Program-made: the position numbers and the translations under genes | The notes under the pieces: model-generated | Told to the model about the DNA's origin: nothing | Seen by the model: the letters and a program-made list of their open reading frames with translations, nothing else | The model's database searches: none | NCBI GenBank assembly: GCA_030062745.1 | Contig: CP099846.1 | Location: forward strand, 3,348,001-3,412,000 | Source of the DNA: Capitulum mitella | Lineage: Eukaryota; Arthropoda; Thecostraca; Pollicipedomorpha; Pollicipedidae | Length of the DNA: 64,000 bases | Direction: 5' to 3' | In this document: positions 35,748-48,078 of the stretch, one piece after another | How the letters are laid out: each line of letters opens with the position of its first letter | How positions within the stretch are numbered: position 1 is the first letter of the stretch

Positions 35748-36070
35748 GCGAACGGCAGTACTGCTAATGACAGCGCTGCTAGCGACACCGTTGCTAAAGG
35801 ACTTTATTACTTACCACACCACTGTTAAACGACAGCACTGCTAACGACACTACTGCTAAACGACACTACTGGTAAGGGCACTGCTCTTAAATAGCAAAAC
35901 TGCTACTGACGCTTCTTCCACCGACACTACTGCTACAACATGACAATACTGCTTAACGACGACATTGCTAAACAATACTGCTAAATGACAACGCTATTAT
36001 CGATAACGCTGATAATGGCACTACTGTTATACGACACCTCCGACGGTAAATGCTACCGCCAAAACAGCTA
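35748..36070. repeat. Degenerate minisatellite, about 16-bp unit
   Basis: Variants of actgctaaacgacact repeat roughly 18-20 times with drift. It replaces the inner part of family B at the break of copy B4. Confidence 0.75.
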
Positions 36071-36920
36071 CCGTCATTGCTGTTAAATTCGCACCAGAAC
36101 CCTTCCTTAACCGGGCAGTTGCTGAGCTATGTCACCACATTTGACTGCTGCGGAGTGGTGGAAGGCCTGGGTGAAGTGTTGAACACCCCCACTCAACAGC
36201 TCTTGAAACAACAGACCGATTTCACTTATTCAAACGCCAGTCGATACGTATAATCTCGACAGCTACAACATTTTTGAATTTGGGATCATGGAAGACTTTG
36301 CAGGTCAGTCAAGCCTCGAAACTGTGAAACTCTTCATTCTCGCTTAGTTCCAACTGCAAAGAGGCCGCAGAGCGAAAAAAACCTACTGCCATGATGCAGA
36401 TAAACTGACTGGACAAACAACAACAAAGATCAAGGTTACAGTCAAGGTCAAATTTCGGCTTCAGCATGAAGTTCGACACATGCGATACATGTCCTGGTTC
36501 AGCTTTAATTGAGAACTCCATAAACCGCGTCAAGATATTCGGTATCTGCACCAGGAAGTCTTCAAAGGACAGACACCACGTGTTTTGTAGTGCAAAGTGA
36601 CTGTTTAGAACATTACGATTATGCAAATTTGACCTATGATGAACTTGTGTGTAGTCACGGTAGCCTACATTGACCTCTCATGACATAAGAACATGTTACA
36701 CAACCAGTCAGCGTCTTGCTGGTGGAGATGACTTAAATCAAGATCAAGATCAACACCATGGTCAAGATCAAGAGAACTCGAAAAACGACAAAATCGTAAA
36801 ACATGGCTGTCTTTATGGTATTATTTTAACATGAGCTTCGATGACCCGTGCCGGCGCAGCGAACCGGAGCTTTAGCGCACCAGAAAAGTGAGGGCGATCC
36901 CCCCCCCCGCAACTGTCTGG
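36071..36920. other. Non-coding stretch, unassigned
   Basis: No supported frame. It contains caaggtcaa and aagatcaagatc-type repeats at about 36430-36450 and 36735-36775. Confidence 0.4.
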
Positions 36921-38951
36921 TTAACCCGCGACCTTTTGGGATTGCGGACATGGGCAGAATCTGCCCCCGGGTATTTTAAAAATAACTCAACGAGCAGTGG
37001 TACCGATCTCAAACTTTCAGTGCCTGTTCTCTGAAAAGTTTCACAGCTTACTGAAAAAAGCACAGGTTATCTTTCTACGGGTCGGGCATAAGTGACGTTA
37101 TAACGATGTCGACAACCGCGACTATTGAACGAAAAGGGTGTACTGAAGAAAAACTCCAAACGTAGAGGAAAAAATTTAGTTCATGCCAAATTACAGATAA
37201 TTCAGAGACAGGCGTTTGCCCGAAGGCCGAAAAACGGAGTCGTCCTATAATCGACACAGTCCTGGATTTTGAATAGTTTAACTCTTGCTTGATTTATTGC
37301 TTGCTTGATTGATTGCTTCCTTCCTTGCTTGCTTGCGTGCCTGGGCGCAGCAGATTACAGAGACTCGCATCGCCAAATATGACAATTTTGGTATCAAAAG
37401 ATAGGTGCGCGATTTCCGCTGAACCCCAAGCAGGTGAGAGCATGGAACGACTTTTTGATAGCTTGGGTCAGGTCAAAAACTCTTTTATTCACGCGACAGA
37501 TGTGCATTGGTAAAAATGTTCGCGCTGAAATTATTTTGGTTTCTTTGTCGCTTGGGGATACATGTCAAATGAAAAATAGATAGGAAAACTAACTGCTGCA
37601 TACGGTTGCAAAAGATTTCTTCACCTCAGAAAATCGCTTCTCACATTTATGCGGTAACCGTATCGCCCCCAGTTCCGAAGACAAACGCCGGCAGGAAACC
37701 AATCATGCGTGGTAACACGCATATATTCCCGCCCCCGACTGGGGGGTTGAGGTTTTCCAAGGTTTTCCGGGTTGCGAGGGCCCCGAAGTTTTCCAAGACA
37801 GCGAAAGAACGAACGAACGCAACGCCACGAAACTTTGTGCGTCTTTTTCTTGATTATTTTTACACCTTGCGTCAAAGCTTTGATCTCAGGTCGAGTCAGG
37901 TGTGTGAACAAAGTCAGGTCAAGTGGACCTATGTCCAAAAAAGTTCAGCGTCCTGTAACTTTCTCGGAAAATATGATATCACAATGAAAGTTTCGGAGAT
38001 TAGAGATCTTGATGAATGCAACAAATCTGCTATCTCAGATTTCTGGATCTTCCGGGTCATTGACCTAAGTCAACCCCATTTTCATGACATGTCGTTTTTC
38101 GGAATTTGGCGGAATTTTTTTACAACATTTTTAGTGTGAGGTGATGCAGACATCGTTTTGCCGTCCATGGACAGAGTATCAATAATTTCCAGTCATTGAG
38201 CTGAGGTCAGGTCACGAATAACTGTTAAGAGCCAAAATGCGCCGCCGTCAAAATCCGAGATGAATTACTCAGAACGAGTAGAAAATGGCAGAACTAGCTC
38301 GCATAGTTGCGAGTAATACCAAGAAGCTCAAAAAGTTTCCAATAAAATGCATATTTTGGAAATAAAGAGATTGTCGCGAATAAAGCTCCGCCATCGCGTA
38401 GATATATAACTAATGATTTTTCCCAAAGTTTAAGCATGAGAAACCATTGAAAAAACACAAGGATTAAAAAATGTTCTTAGGGAAGTCCTATAGCGTGAAA
38501 ATAAAGATACGCTGAAATTAGTTCCCGTTAATTTTATACCGCGTTCGGCTACGGCGCCCGCCGGCAGTCGGTGCGAAAATCGTCATCTTTAACTCAACGT
38601 TTCGGCGTTTATATTAAACAAGCAAGGGAAGTTAGGCGTTTATCGACATCTGCGGACTTTTACCTGTTCGTTGGTGCCTTTACCTAGGCTTCATTAATCA
38701 CAGCCTTTGCGATCCAGGTCGCTTCTCGGTTTCATGCAGTCGGCAGTGAGAAAAAATAGACAGGGCTTAAATGGCTTACATAATATCCAAAACTAAAAAT
38801 GAGACCAGTTTCAAGCTCTTCTTGTCAGAAATCTTCAACGGTGTGCTTATTTTTATCGTGCAGTCAGTCGCTCGTGAGATAGAGGGGGACGATAGCCAAC
38901 CTCTCACGGTCGAGAATGATCGGCACCGACTGCCAGTCGGGCGCGGGTTAA
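36921..38951 (+). mobile_element. Family C TTAA element, copy C1
   Basis: Begins TTAACCCGCGACC at 36921 and ends cagtcgggcgcgggttaa at 38951, 2,031 bp. Inside the left end gggcagaatctgcccccggg is self-complementary, the counterpart of the ggcggaatccgcc tract of family A. The part from about 37735 (ggggttgaggttttcc) to the right end is shared with C2; the first 800 bp are not, so this may be a composite. The 177-residue frame at 37606-38139 is not conserved in C2 and is not taken as a gene. Confidence 0.6.
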
Positions 38952-39043
38952 TCACATGCGACATGAAAGAAATGTAGTGAGTTTGCACCGTGTCTTGTCC
39001 TTCCATCATTGATTTTCCCTTCAGTTGTTCTAATGTTGCATGG

Positions 39044-40260
39044 TTAACCCTATTCCCGACAGGGGGGGCTGAATCCGCCTCCCCTAGGGTTTTTTGTTTG
39101 CCAATTCCAGGCTTTTTAACGCAGCTTTACGAAACTTAGTAACTTTTCCTAGCTATTTTTTCTACGTGCCGTGACAAAATTTCAAAATTCTATTTTGCTC
39201 AGGGGCGGAGCTAGACAACGTTTTTTAGAGGCACCTCAGGCCATTTTTTGCCATGTTGAGGGTAAAAGGAAAATGTCTGCCAAAAACAGAGTTTTAAAGA
39301 TAGAACTTAAAACTTTATATGGATGTATAGCTAAATAGTTTGGCAATGTGCAGATGCAACTTTGTTTATCTGAGGTCATTTTAAAAGGTCAGGTCAAGGT
39401 CAAAAGTCAAAATTGTTTTTTTGCAATAATTTCGGCGCCGTTTTTTTCAAATACCAAACCCAGAATATATATGACGTAGAAGGGTGGCTTCTATTTGTGT
39501 ACCAAGTTTCAGCTTGATATCAGGTCGGGTCACGGAGCTATGACCTAAAATGTCAGTGCGCGTACGCTATATCGCAATAGCCATTAAATTAAATTTTTGA
39601 AATAGAGTGAATTCAAATGATTGAAAACGTTTAAAGATAATATTAAATGCACGCGAGATCATTCCAAGTGACCCCAAGGTCACTGGAGGTCATTTAAGGT
39701 CAAAGGTCACAAGTTGATTTGAGAAACGTGTGACCATGACAGTTCCCCCTTTTTCATGCCCCTGGCACCGCCTATGCTAACATTATACAAACATTGTGTT
39801 GCGATTTGTACTTGTTTAGTACAACATGACTAGCAGAAGTCAAAAAAGTATTTTTGCCTCTTTTGTTCATTCATTTGTTAGAAAACCAATCCTCCTATTT
39901 TTGAAACCCTGTGAACGTCCATGAATTTTCTCAAAATTTCAGATTTGTGTAGCCATGGTAAAAGCCCTATCCATAATCTCTCGATTCATGTCAGTTTCAT
40001 CGAAATCGGTCCATAAACAACGGAGTTATAAGAAGTCCAAAAGTACCCCCCGTTTTGATATTTTTGCCCCCCTGTATCCACACATCTCAAAATTTTGAAA
40101 ATGTCTTTTTATAAAAATGTAGTTCACGTCACGGTAAATCGATTGCCGTTTGTTGCGATGGAATCGGATGAGTAGTTCTCGAGATCTCGGGGGGGGGGGC
40201 CGAATCCGCCCCCCTGCCGGGAATCGACCATACCGTCTAGCCCTCCGGGAATAGGGTTAA
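39044..40260 (+). mobile_element. Family A non-autonomous piggyBac-like element, copy A4 (complete)
   Basis: 1,217 bp between TTAA ends, with terminal repeats ccctattcccg/cgggaataggg. Subfamily-2 bases throughout. It carries the intact direct repeat AGGTCA-A-AGGTCA in ttaaggtcaaaggtcac near 39696. No transposase frame. Confidence 0.9.
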
Positions 40261-41289
40261 GTTTATTGGCCATGACGTGGAGTGTGGATGTCTACAGTTT
40301 TTTTTTTTCCTGCCAGCAGCTGTGTGTCGTATCCCTTTGCATCTCATAATACCATCATTTCAAGGTATCCCAATCTCTCACGAAACCGCCTCTCCCCTCT
40401 TACCATTCACATGTTACTTTGCAGACGCTAGTAATTTGGGAACGTAGGAAAACCCATAGGGGCAGTCTTGTCTCGATACCCGCCGATGGATAATCATAGG
40501 AATGACTTTTTGTTAGGTATTGAAAAAGTTAAGGCGACAGTCCTGTCCGGAAATTCTCAGTCCCTGTTCGGAACGTGGTCGTTACACACGACAGAGGTCA
40601 GAGAGTTCATTCAATAGAGCAAATAAAGACTGTATGAACCCATATGCTACGTAGGAATGCTACCAGAAGACCTGAAATTGTACCTGTGAATCATTCAGGT
40701 GTTCCTAGCGTCTCCCAAGGACAACAGCAAGTCAAGCACTACAACAACGTAACAACATGGTCATTAGCTTGGCCAAACTGAGATTCATCCCTCCGAGTTT
40801 TGCGGAAGTCAACTTTACGACTATAGTTTGCATGAAAAAAGGCATGGTAAAACAAAACTCGATCAGGTCGTGCATGGTTATTGGGGTTGGTTTTGTGAAA
40901 AAATTACATCATGTTCAATGCTGTTGTTGTGCGATATCCCTTGCTTTATCTCCCATGCGGTTATCATATGCATTACATGGAAGCACATTGTTATCTTTAT
41001 CATCATTTTGTCTTCATCGCCATAATATCATTAATCTGTGTTCCAAACTGCGCATTAACATGTTCCAACGGGCTTGACTCCACTACCGTGAAAATATTTT
41101 TCTTCGCACATATGCGACCCGAAAACCGCACCAGAATGTCAATGAGGCTATCTGGGGCAAAACGCAAGGCAACATTTGAGCTGGCGGTGGACAAAACATA
41201 AGGTTGGTGTAGTTTAAATGAGGTTATCGCTCATGAGAAGGTTAACAATCGGGGAAAAACATTCGTTTTCAAGACAAAAATGCAAAATG
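40261..41289. other. Non-coding stretch, unassigned
   Basis: A T-run at about 40300, otherwise unremarkable. The three overlapping frames at 40757-41201 look random. Confidence 0.4.
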
Positions 41290-42224
41290 GATTTTAAGCA
41301 ATACGGGATAGCCTGAGTGTAAATAAGGGTTCTACACGCAACTTTTGGCGTGTTTTCAGTGAAGGTAGCCAACATTGGTACATTTGGTCACTTCCGGCGT
41401 TCATATTTATGTACGTATGTATATGTATGTATGTATGTATGTGCATGTGAGTATCAATGTGCCGAGCGTGTTTTATTGCGGTCTTTAAATGCATATTTCA
41501 TACAAATCGACTTATTGCAAAGCAAATCTGGACCCAGTCACAAAATACTCGCTCTTAACCTTTGATGACCTTGACCCAAAATGACTCCGGTATAAAAAAG
41601 CGTATCCATGTGCGCACACGTGTTTTTATTGGGGTCTTTGAATGCTTATTTCATACAAATCGACATGTCGGAAATCAAATCTGGGACAGTTCACAAGATA
41701 TTTGAACTTGACCTTTGATGACCTTGGCCTTCGCTGACCCTGGAATATGTAAGCGTATCAGTGTGGGCACCCGTGTTTTTATTAGGTTCTTTGAATGCAT
41801 ATTTCATAAAAACCGACATCTTGCAAAACAAATCTGGATCAGGTCACAAACTGTTTGGCCTTGACCTTTGATGACAATGACCCGTATTGACCTCGGATTT
41901 GGTCTTGGTACATCCATTACTTATGCCCGAATGATGTCGCGTGATTGTGTTCAAACGGCAATGTTAGATAGAATGCTGGTTCTTTCCAAAGTTTCCATTT
42001 GTCAGAGACAACCGTCGTTTTCGTTATGTTTGTCTGACTTCAGATGCTTGAAACTTCAAAAATTTCCGGCCGATTTTTAGCTTTTTCTCAGCCAATCGAC
42101 GAATTATTCAATTGCCATAAATGACACCCGGTAGCAGCAACCAGCTCCGATCCGTTCTCGAGATATTTAAGAAAAACCGGCGGGGGAGGGGCACAACAAG
42201 ACCCCCTTCTAGTGCGCGTGTTAA
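41290..42224 (-). mobile_element. Family B copy B2, inverted, one end missing
   Basis: In reverse it matches B1 from its TTAACacGCGCACTaGAA end (42224) through ctcgagaa.ggatcggagctgg, the ggccaaggtcatcaaaggtcaagg units and gaacgccggaagtgacc, to atcccgtattgctt. The right terminal 480 bp of B1 are absent. A (TGTA)n patch lies at 41404-41445. Confidence 0.75.
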
Positions 42225-42344
42225 GATATAGGCGAATTTTTCGTGGTCTCATTTTTTCACCATCGTTCTACGTAGATGCTGCTGGAACACCAGGTTGGAA
42301 GACCCTAGCACCCTCCTCCCCAGTCAAAATTCCTTAGACTTAAA

Positions 42345-42747
42345 TCTACATGTTGCAAAACAAATCTGGATCAGGTCACAAGCTGATTGACCTTGACCTT
42401 TGATAACCTTGGCCGCCACCGACCCTGGCTTTGGTCTTGGTACACCCCTCATCCTCAGTTATCTTCGGATGATGTCTAACGTTCAAACGATACTCTTACG
42501 TAGAATGTTTGTCCTCTCGCAATGTCCCCATCTGTCTGGTGAAAACCTTTTTTATGTCTGTTTCACTTCAAACGCCTCAAACGTTAAAAATTTCCAGCCC
42601 ATTTTCAGTTTCTTTGCGTTAATCGACGAGTCATTGAAATGTCATAAATGTCACAAAGCGGCAGCGACCAGCTCCAATCCGTACTCGAGATTTTCAAGAA
42701 AAACGAATGGGGGAGGCAAAAGTGCCCACTTCTAGTGTGCGTGTTAA
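42345..42747 (-). mobile_element. Family B copy B3, terminal piece, inverted
   Basis: In reverse it starts TTAACacGCaCACTaGAAG at 42747 and follows B1 through ctcgagtacgga and ttgaccttga-like half-sites. It stops after one internal unit. It lies in the same direction as B2 only 120 bp away, as if the two were a tandem or a rearranged pair. Confidence 0.7.
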
Positions 42748-43362
42748 TCGTAGCATATTGTGTTGCTACCCAAATGTATCCTTTCCTTCCACGAAGATAC
42801 CAGTTTTTCCCCATTCACGCGACAAGGATTTCATTTTAATTGCTAAACATATGCAAGAAGTTTTATTCTGAAGATGAGTAAAGTACTCTAAACGTTAATA
42901 ATTTGCGGCGTAATTCATGTTTTTGTAAATGCAATTTCCCCATAGACGACTTCACTAAAAAGCAAAGTTAAACTGCTTAAAAAAATGCGCCAAAAAGATT
43001 CATACACACAGAGAATGCCGGGGTTTCGAACAGTACATATATCAGTATGACCAAGTTCATTTTGGAATGGGTACCAAGATGCAGCAAAAAATCAAAAGAT
43101 GTAAATATTTCAGTGGTCATCGCAAATATAAAGGCTGCCAACGGCCACAATGTTCAAAAAATTATTTTTTGTTACAGATGTAAAAACTGTGAAGGGATGC
43201 CTGAATCCTGCGGAGAAAGATGCATTCTGATTCAATGCTGGACGGCGAAGAAGAAACATCAGGAGCTGTGCACATACCCTTTGCTGCCAAAATGATTTTC
43301 GGATGTAATTATTTACAAAATTATGATCCACGTAAATGTATATCTATGTATATATGCATATA
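42748..43362. other. Non-coding stretch, unassigned
   Basis: The frame at 43047-43295 includes a few cysteines (CRYCKNCEGMPESCGERC-like) but has no intron signals or relatives I recognise. Confidence 0.35.
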
Positions 43363-43620
43363 TAACCCGCGCCCAACACACATCCTGGCCTGCCCGGCCG
43401 GGGCCGGGGAGGGGGTTGGCTCGACGTCCCCTCTATCTCGCGAACGAACGTCGGATAAAAATAAAACCGGATAATCAATACGCTTGCCATGACTATCTTC
43501 CAAAGCACTCAAAATTTCGGGTAAATTTTGGAAGGTAATGCAACTTTTTCGCATATTTATGTTAAAAATGAATTTTTTAGAACAGATCTAGCTCCGCTCC
43601 TTATAAAGCTGGGGCAATTC
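43363..43620 (-). mobile_element. Family C partial copy C3, inverted end
   Basis: taacccgcgcccaacac, ggggaggg, cctctatctcgcgaacgaacg, gataaaaataaaac matches the reverse of the right end of C1 and C2 in order. The target-site base has changed (ATAA rather than TTAA). The inner limit is uncertain. Confidence 0.55.
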
Positions 43621-44553
43621 TCAACATGCCAATGGAAAGCTAACAGAATTTTCATCACGGTGACATAATTTATACCAAACGACATGTCCTGTCAGGTGAC
43701 CTGATATAATGTAATTTTCCATTTCGCTATATTCCAAGTTTTTCAATGTCGCTGGCGAATTGTAGTCAATGTATGCTACCAAAACGTTGAAATCATTCGC
43801 AAAACTTTTTTTTTCCAAATACCAACAAACTAGAATTCCAACGACCACACGTGACCTGACTTTGTCTTCCGGGCTGACCTAACATTTAGCCGTTTTCTTT
43901 TATTTGTTTCTTGTCCTGTCAGCGATCAATAGCAATGCAAACAAAAGGGTAAGGAGTACCTTAGGACTGAGACTCCTTTGGTTCCACAACCATGATCAAT
44001 AGGGAGCTATATAAGGTCGATCATATGACCTGACTTGACATGCGATCATGGTCTGATTTGAAGCACGCTTGGATTTCATCTTTTTATGCCTAGATGTGTC
44101 ATTTACTCATGAAATAGACCAGAGACATAAAGCTGTACATATGGGTATGAATTCAGCTTCTACCGCGGTGATCTCAAAAGACCTTAGGTGACCTAAGGTC
44201 ATTTCACAGCTTGGAAACGTCTTGATGCAATTTTGGACTGCAAAATCTATTTCAGTGCCTATTTTTACCCCTGGATTCATCAAAACGGGCTTTTACGCTC
44301 CTTATTGCTGGTTCACTCCAAATGTGTGACCTAACCTGACCTCATGACCCTTTATGTGGGTTTACACCATTTGTCGCGTTCAGTGAATTTCTTGGCTCAG
44401 AAATGCATTTCAGGCACCAATAGGCCAAGAAAACGGTTCAAACCCATTAAACCCACAAAGAGGGAAACAGGGCGGAAATTCAGCTATTCGTGGCTAAACC
44501 AATTTTCGTGGCTACGTGTCATTTTTCACCCAAAACAGCAAATCTGACCGTAC

Positions 44554-44601
<48 letters not shown>

Positions 44602-45367
44602 TAATGTCAATGCAAACACGGGACCCCAAGTATACGTATAGAAGAATGCCACGGCAAAATATGCGTCCCTCGGAAGTGAGAAGTTCAATCAAAACATTGC
44701 GTTCTCAGATAAACTGATAGGCACCAAATTTAGTTTGCTATGAAATATCACACAGCATCAAGGTTGGAAAAGGCGTTGTTTTTTGATGTTCAGAAAAAAT
44801 GTGCTCCAAAAATGTTTTATACTCCAAGAGCCTGATCTTGTGCCGCCTTCAAAAAGGTACATTATAACCATGCTGAGAAATTCATAACTCTGCAAGCAAA
44901 TGGCTCTGTCTCCATACCGTAAGAAGCAGGCATGATGTCATAGCTGACTTACACCAAGAATTCCAACTTAAGCATTACTGTTGGCAAAATTTTGTATTCC
45001 AAAACAAAAATTGTACTCCGACACCACGAACAAAACCAAATTTCCAACCATGAGCAGCATGACATGCCACCGGGTATGCCGGCCTCTAAAACCATTTCAT
45101 ACTGTTTAACGGCCCGCGGCCGCTTACTCTTCAGCTCAGCAGGGTTCGCTTTACGTCAGCTAGGGCTCCTTTGCTGTGGAGAGAGCATAATGGCTTCTAA
45201 AAGAAGCTCGTGGTGTTTACAGGAAAACAGATTCCCTTCAACAGGGAACGGACCTTGTACTTGGGTTCCGTGTTTGCAATGACATTTGTCAACGGCCAGA
45301 GCCCGGTGGCCATGTTTGAATTGGCCGCCCCGCCATCCGGCACATACTGGCCAGATCCGGAGCCCGC
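43621..45367. other. Non-coding stretch with a TA microsatellite
   Basis: TA array at 44556-44596; many gacctgac-type words; no supported gene. Confidence 0.4.
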
Positions 45368-46585
45368 TTAACCCTATTCCCGACAGGGGGGGGGCGGAAT
45401 CCGCCCCCCCTCGGGTTTTTTGCTTGCCAATTCCAGGCTTTTTAACGCAGCCTCACGAAACTTGGTGACTTTTCCTAGCTATTCTTTCTGCGTGCCGTGA
45501 CAAAATTTCAAAATTTTATTTTGCTCAGGGGCGGAGCCAGGCAACGTTTTTGGGAGGCACCTCATGCCATTTTTGGCCATGTTAAGGGTGAAAGGAAAAT
45601 GTCTGCCAAAAACAGAGTTTTTAAGATAGAACTTAAAACTTTATATGGATGTATAGCTCAATAATTGGGCCATGTGCAGATGTAGTTTTATTCTCCTGAG
45701 GTCATTTTACAAGGTCAGGTCAAGGTCAAAAGTCAAAATTTGTTTTCTTCGCTATAATTTCGGGACCGTGCTTTCAAATGCCAAACCCGGAATATATATG
45801 ACGTAGAAGGGTGTTTTCTACTTGTGTACCAAGTTTTAGCCTGATATCAGGTCGGGTCACGGAGCTATGACCTAAAATGTCAGTGCGCGTACCCTATATC
45901 GCAATAGCCATAAAACGAAATTTTTGAAATAGAGTAAATTCAAATGATTGAAAACGTTTAAAAATAATATTAAATGCACAGGAGATCATTCCAAGTGATC
46001 CCAAGGTCACTGGAGGTCATTTAAGGTCAAAGGTCACAACTTGATCTTAGAAACGTGTGACAATGACAGTTCCCCCTTTTTCATGTCCCTGGCACCGCCT
46101 ATGCTAACATTATACAAACATTGTAATGCGATTTGTACTTCTTTAGTATAACATGACTAGCAGAAGCCAAAAAAGGGTGTTTGCCTCTTTTGTTCATCCA
46201 GTTGTTAGAAAACTAATCCTCCTATTTTTGAAACCCTGTGAACGCCCATGAATTTTCTCAAAATTTCATATTTGCGGACCCATGGTAAAATTCCTATTTA
46301 TGATCTCTCGATTCATGCCAGTTTCATCGAAATCGGTCAATAAACAACGGAGTTATAAGAAGTCCAAAAGTACCCCCCATTTTGACATTTTTGCCCCCTT
46401 GTATCCACAAATTTCAAAATTTTGAAAATTTCTTTTTATAAAAATGTAGTTCACGCCACGGCAAATCGATTGCCGTTTGTTGCGATGAAATCGAACGAGT
46501 AGTTCTCGAGATCTCAGGGGTGGCCGAATCCGCCCCCCCTGCCGGGAATCGGCCATACCGCCTAGCCCTCCGGGAATAGGGTTAA
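45368..46585 (+). mobile_element. Family A non-autonomous piggyBac-like element, copy A5 (complete)
   Basis: 1,218 bp with TTAA at both ends. Subfamily-2 type, close to A3 and A4. It retains the AGGTCA-A-AGGTCA site. The G-run inside the right end is shortened (cagggg.tggccgaatccgcc). Confidence 0.9.
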
Positions 46586-46629
46586 GGATCTGTAGATAAG
46601 CCCCTGCCGGCGTATAAAGTACTCGTACA

Positions 46630-46760
46630 GGCATTTAAAGGGTGACCTGTTGGCCAATAAAGGCCCCATGCTAGCCTAAAAAGAGGCCACCTATGAACCT
46701 TTAGACGGCCCCCTGTTGGCCTTTAAGGCGGCCTTCTCTACAGGCCAGTGGTGGCGGACG
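46630..46760. repeat. Small copy of the 30-bp ggcc minisatellite next to A5
   Basis: Units such as gtgacctgttggcc, cggccccctgttggcct and ttctctacaggcc match the array at 51330-51800 and begin about 45 bp after the end of A5. Confidence 0.6.
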
Positions 46761-48036
46761 CGTGGGGGGAGGCAACGGGGCAAAGTGCCCTCCCCATCCA
46801 AAGACATGGGGAAACATATTGTTTTCCCTCCGCAAAAATGGTCGCGAGCCACGTACAAGTTTTCAGCAGCCGGGTCTCCAAACGCGAACTTTTTATTTTT
46901 ATTTTTTATGGTGCTGGCCCGTTGCAGACCTTCATTGCTTATACCGCGGCGCCACTAGGTTCCTTGAACAATTCTGTACACGTATGTAAAAATAATTGGC
47001 CGTGTTTCTCTAAGGCTGATGCAAATGAAGGCGTACGAAAAGTTTACATGTCGTGTTTTGCGTGTTTTCGCTGATCGCGATCCAAACCAGCTCGTTTTGT
47101 TTAAAGCTGAAAATGAAATTGTTCGATGTTGGTGGGTTCGACGCACCCTCCGATTTCGGGATTTCAAAACATTATAAAAATTATGTCTAGCCAGAGATGA
47201 AGTGAGACATCAAATAAGGAGAAGACAGCGACATGTTCTGGAACAGAACAGAATCAGAACGAGATGGTTTCGTTAGTGACTATAAGTACCCGTTTGCCTT
47301 ACTGTGCACAAGCACTTGAAACAGTGGCGTAGCCAGTTTGTCCTAGGGTCCCAGGACGAAATTTTGTGGCACACAAAATGTCCCTTGTGTAGCAGATTTC
47401 CAACTGCCTGCGTGATAGTTTTACTAACGGTGACCACGTTTGTGCCAGTCTTTTCTTTCGACTTGGTTCTTGCAGCCTTTACCGTTAGTCGGTCACTCGA
47501 CACCGAATCAGACACGAATATATGTTCCTCGCTAACACTGTGTTATCTTCTTTCACACGCTGACGCTAGATATAAGGCCACTTTCGCACTAACACTCTGT
47601 GCACCGTCACTCCTCACACTAACACCAAGAACGCCACCAGTCTTCCATGCAGAATATCACTGAGCCTGAGCTTGAGCCTTAACATACTGAGCAAAGACCT
47701 AGCTGACAAACAAAAACAAAAACAAAAAGCAAACGGTGCTACTTATATACTACCTACAAACGGAAATGATTGCAGGATATGATGCAATCTTGATATCACA
47801 ATGATATTATATGTAACCAATTAGAACGCGGGGTTTAATCTGAACGTTCTAGAATGCCGCGATTTAGCCAATCAGAGAGCGTGCGAACGCCTTGCAATTT
47901 CCAAGAGTGGCTGATGAAATGCTGCTGAGATTTTGTGCTATGAGAGCACTTTTCGCTTCAGGAGAAAGGAAATATCGTTTTACGTTACGGATACGAATCA
48001 CCTAGAGGCACTGCGTCGCGATTGATCTACTTAAGA

Positions 48037-48078
48037 CATAAAAGGGTTGTCAGACGCCTTGTCTGACTCCCTTTTATG
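48037..48078. repeat. Hairpin, 18-bp arms, 5-nt loop
   Basis: CATAAAAGGG-tt-GTCAGAC, loop gcctt, GTCTGAC-t-CCCTTTTATG; nearly perfect. No associated gene is visible. Confidence 0.8.

Noticed and set aside
37606-38139. 177-residue plus frame inside C1
   Set aside because: The related copy C2 does not keep the frame over the shared part.
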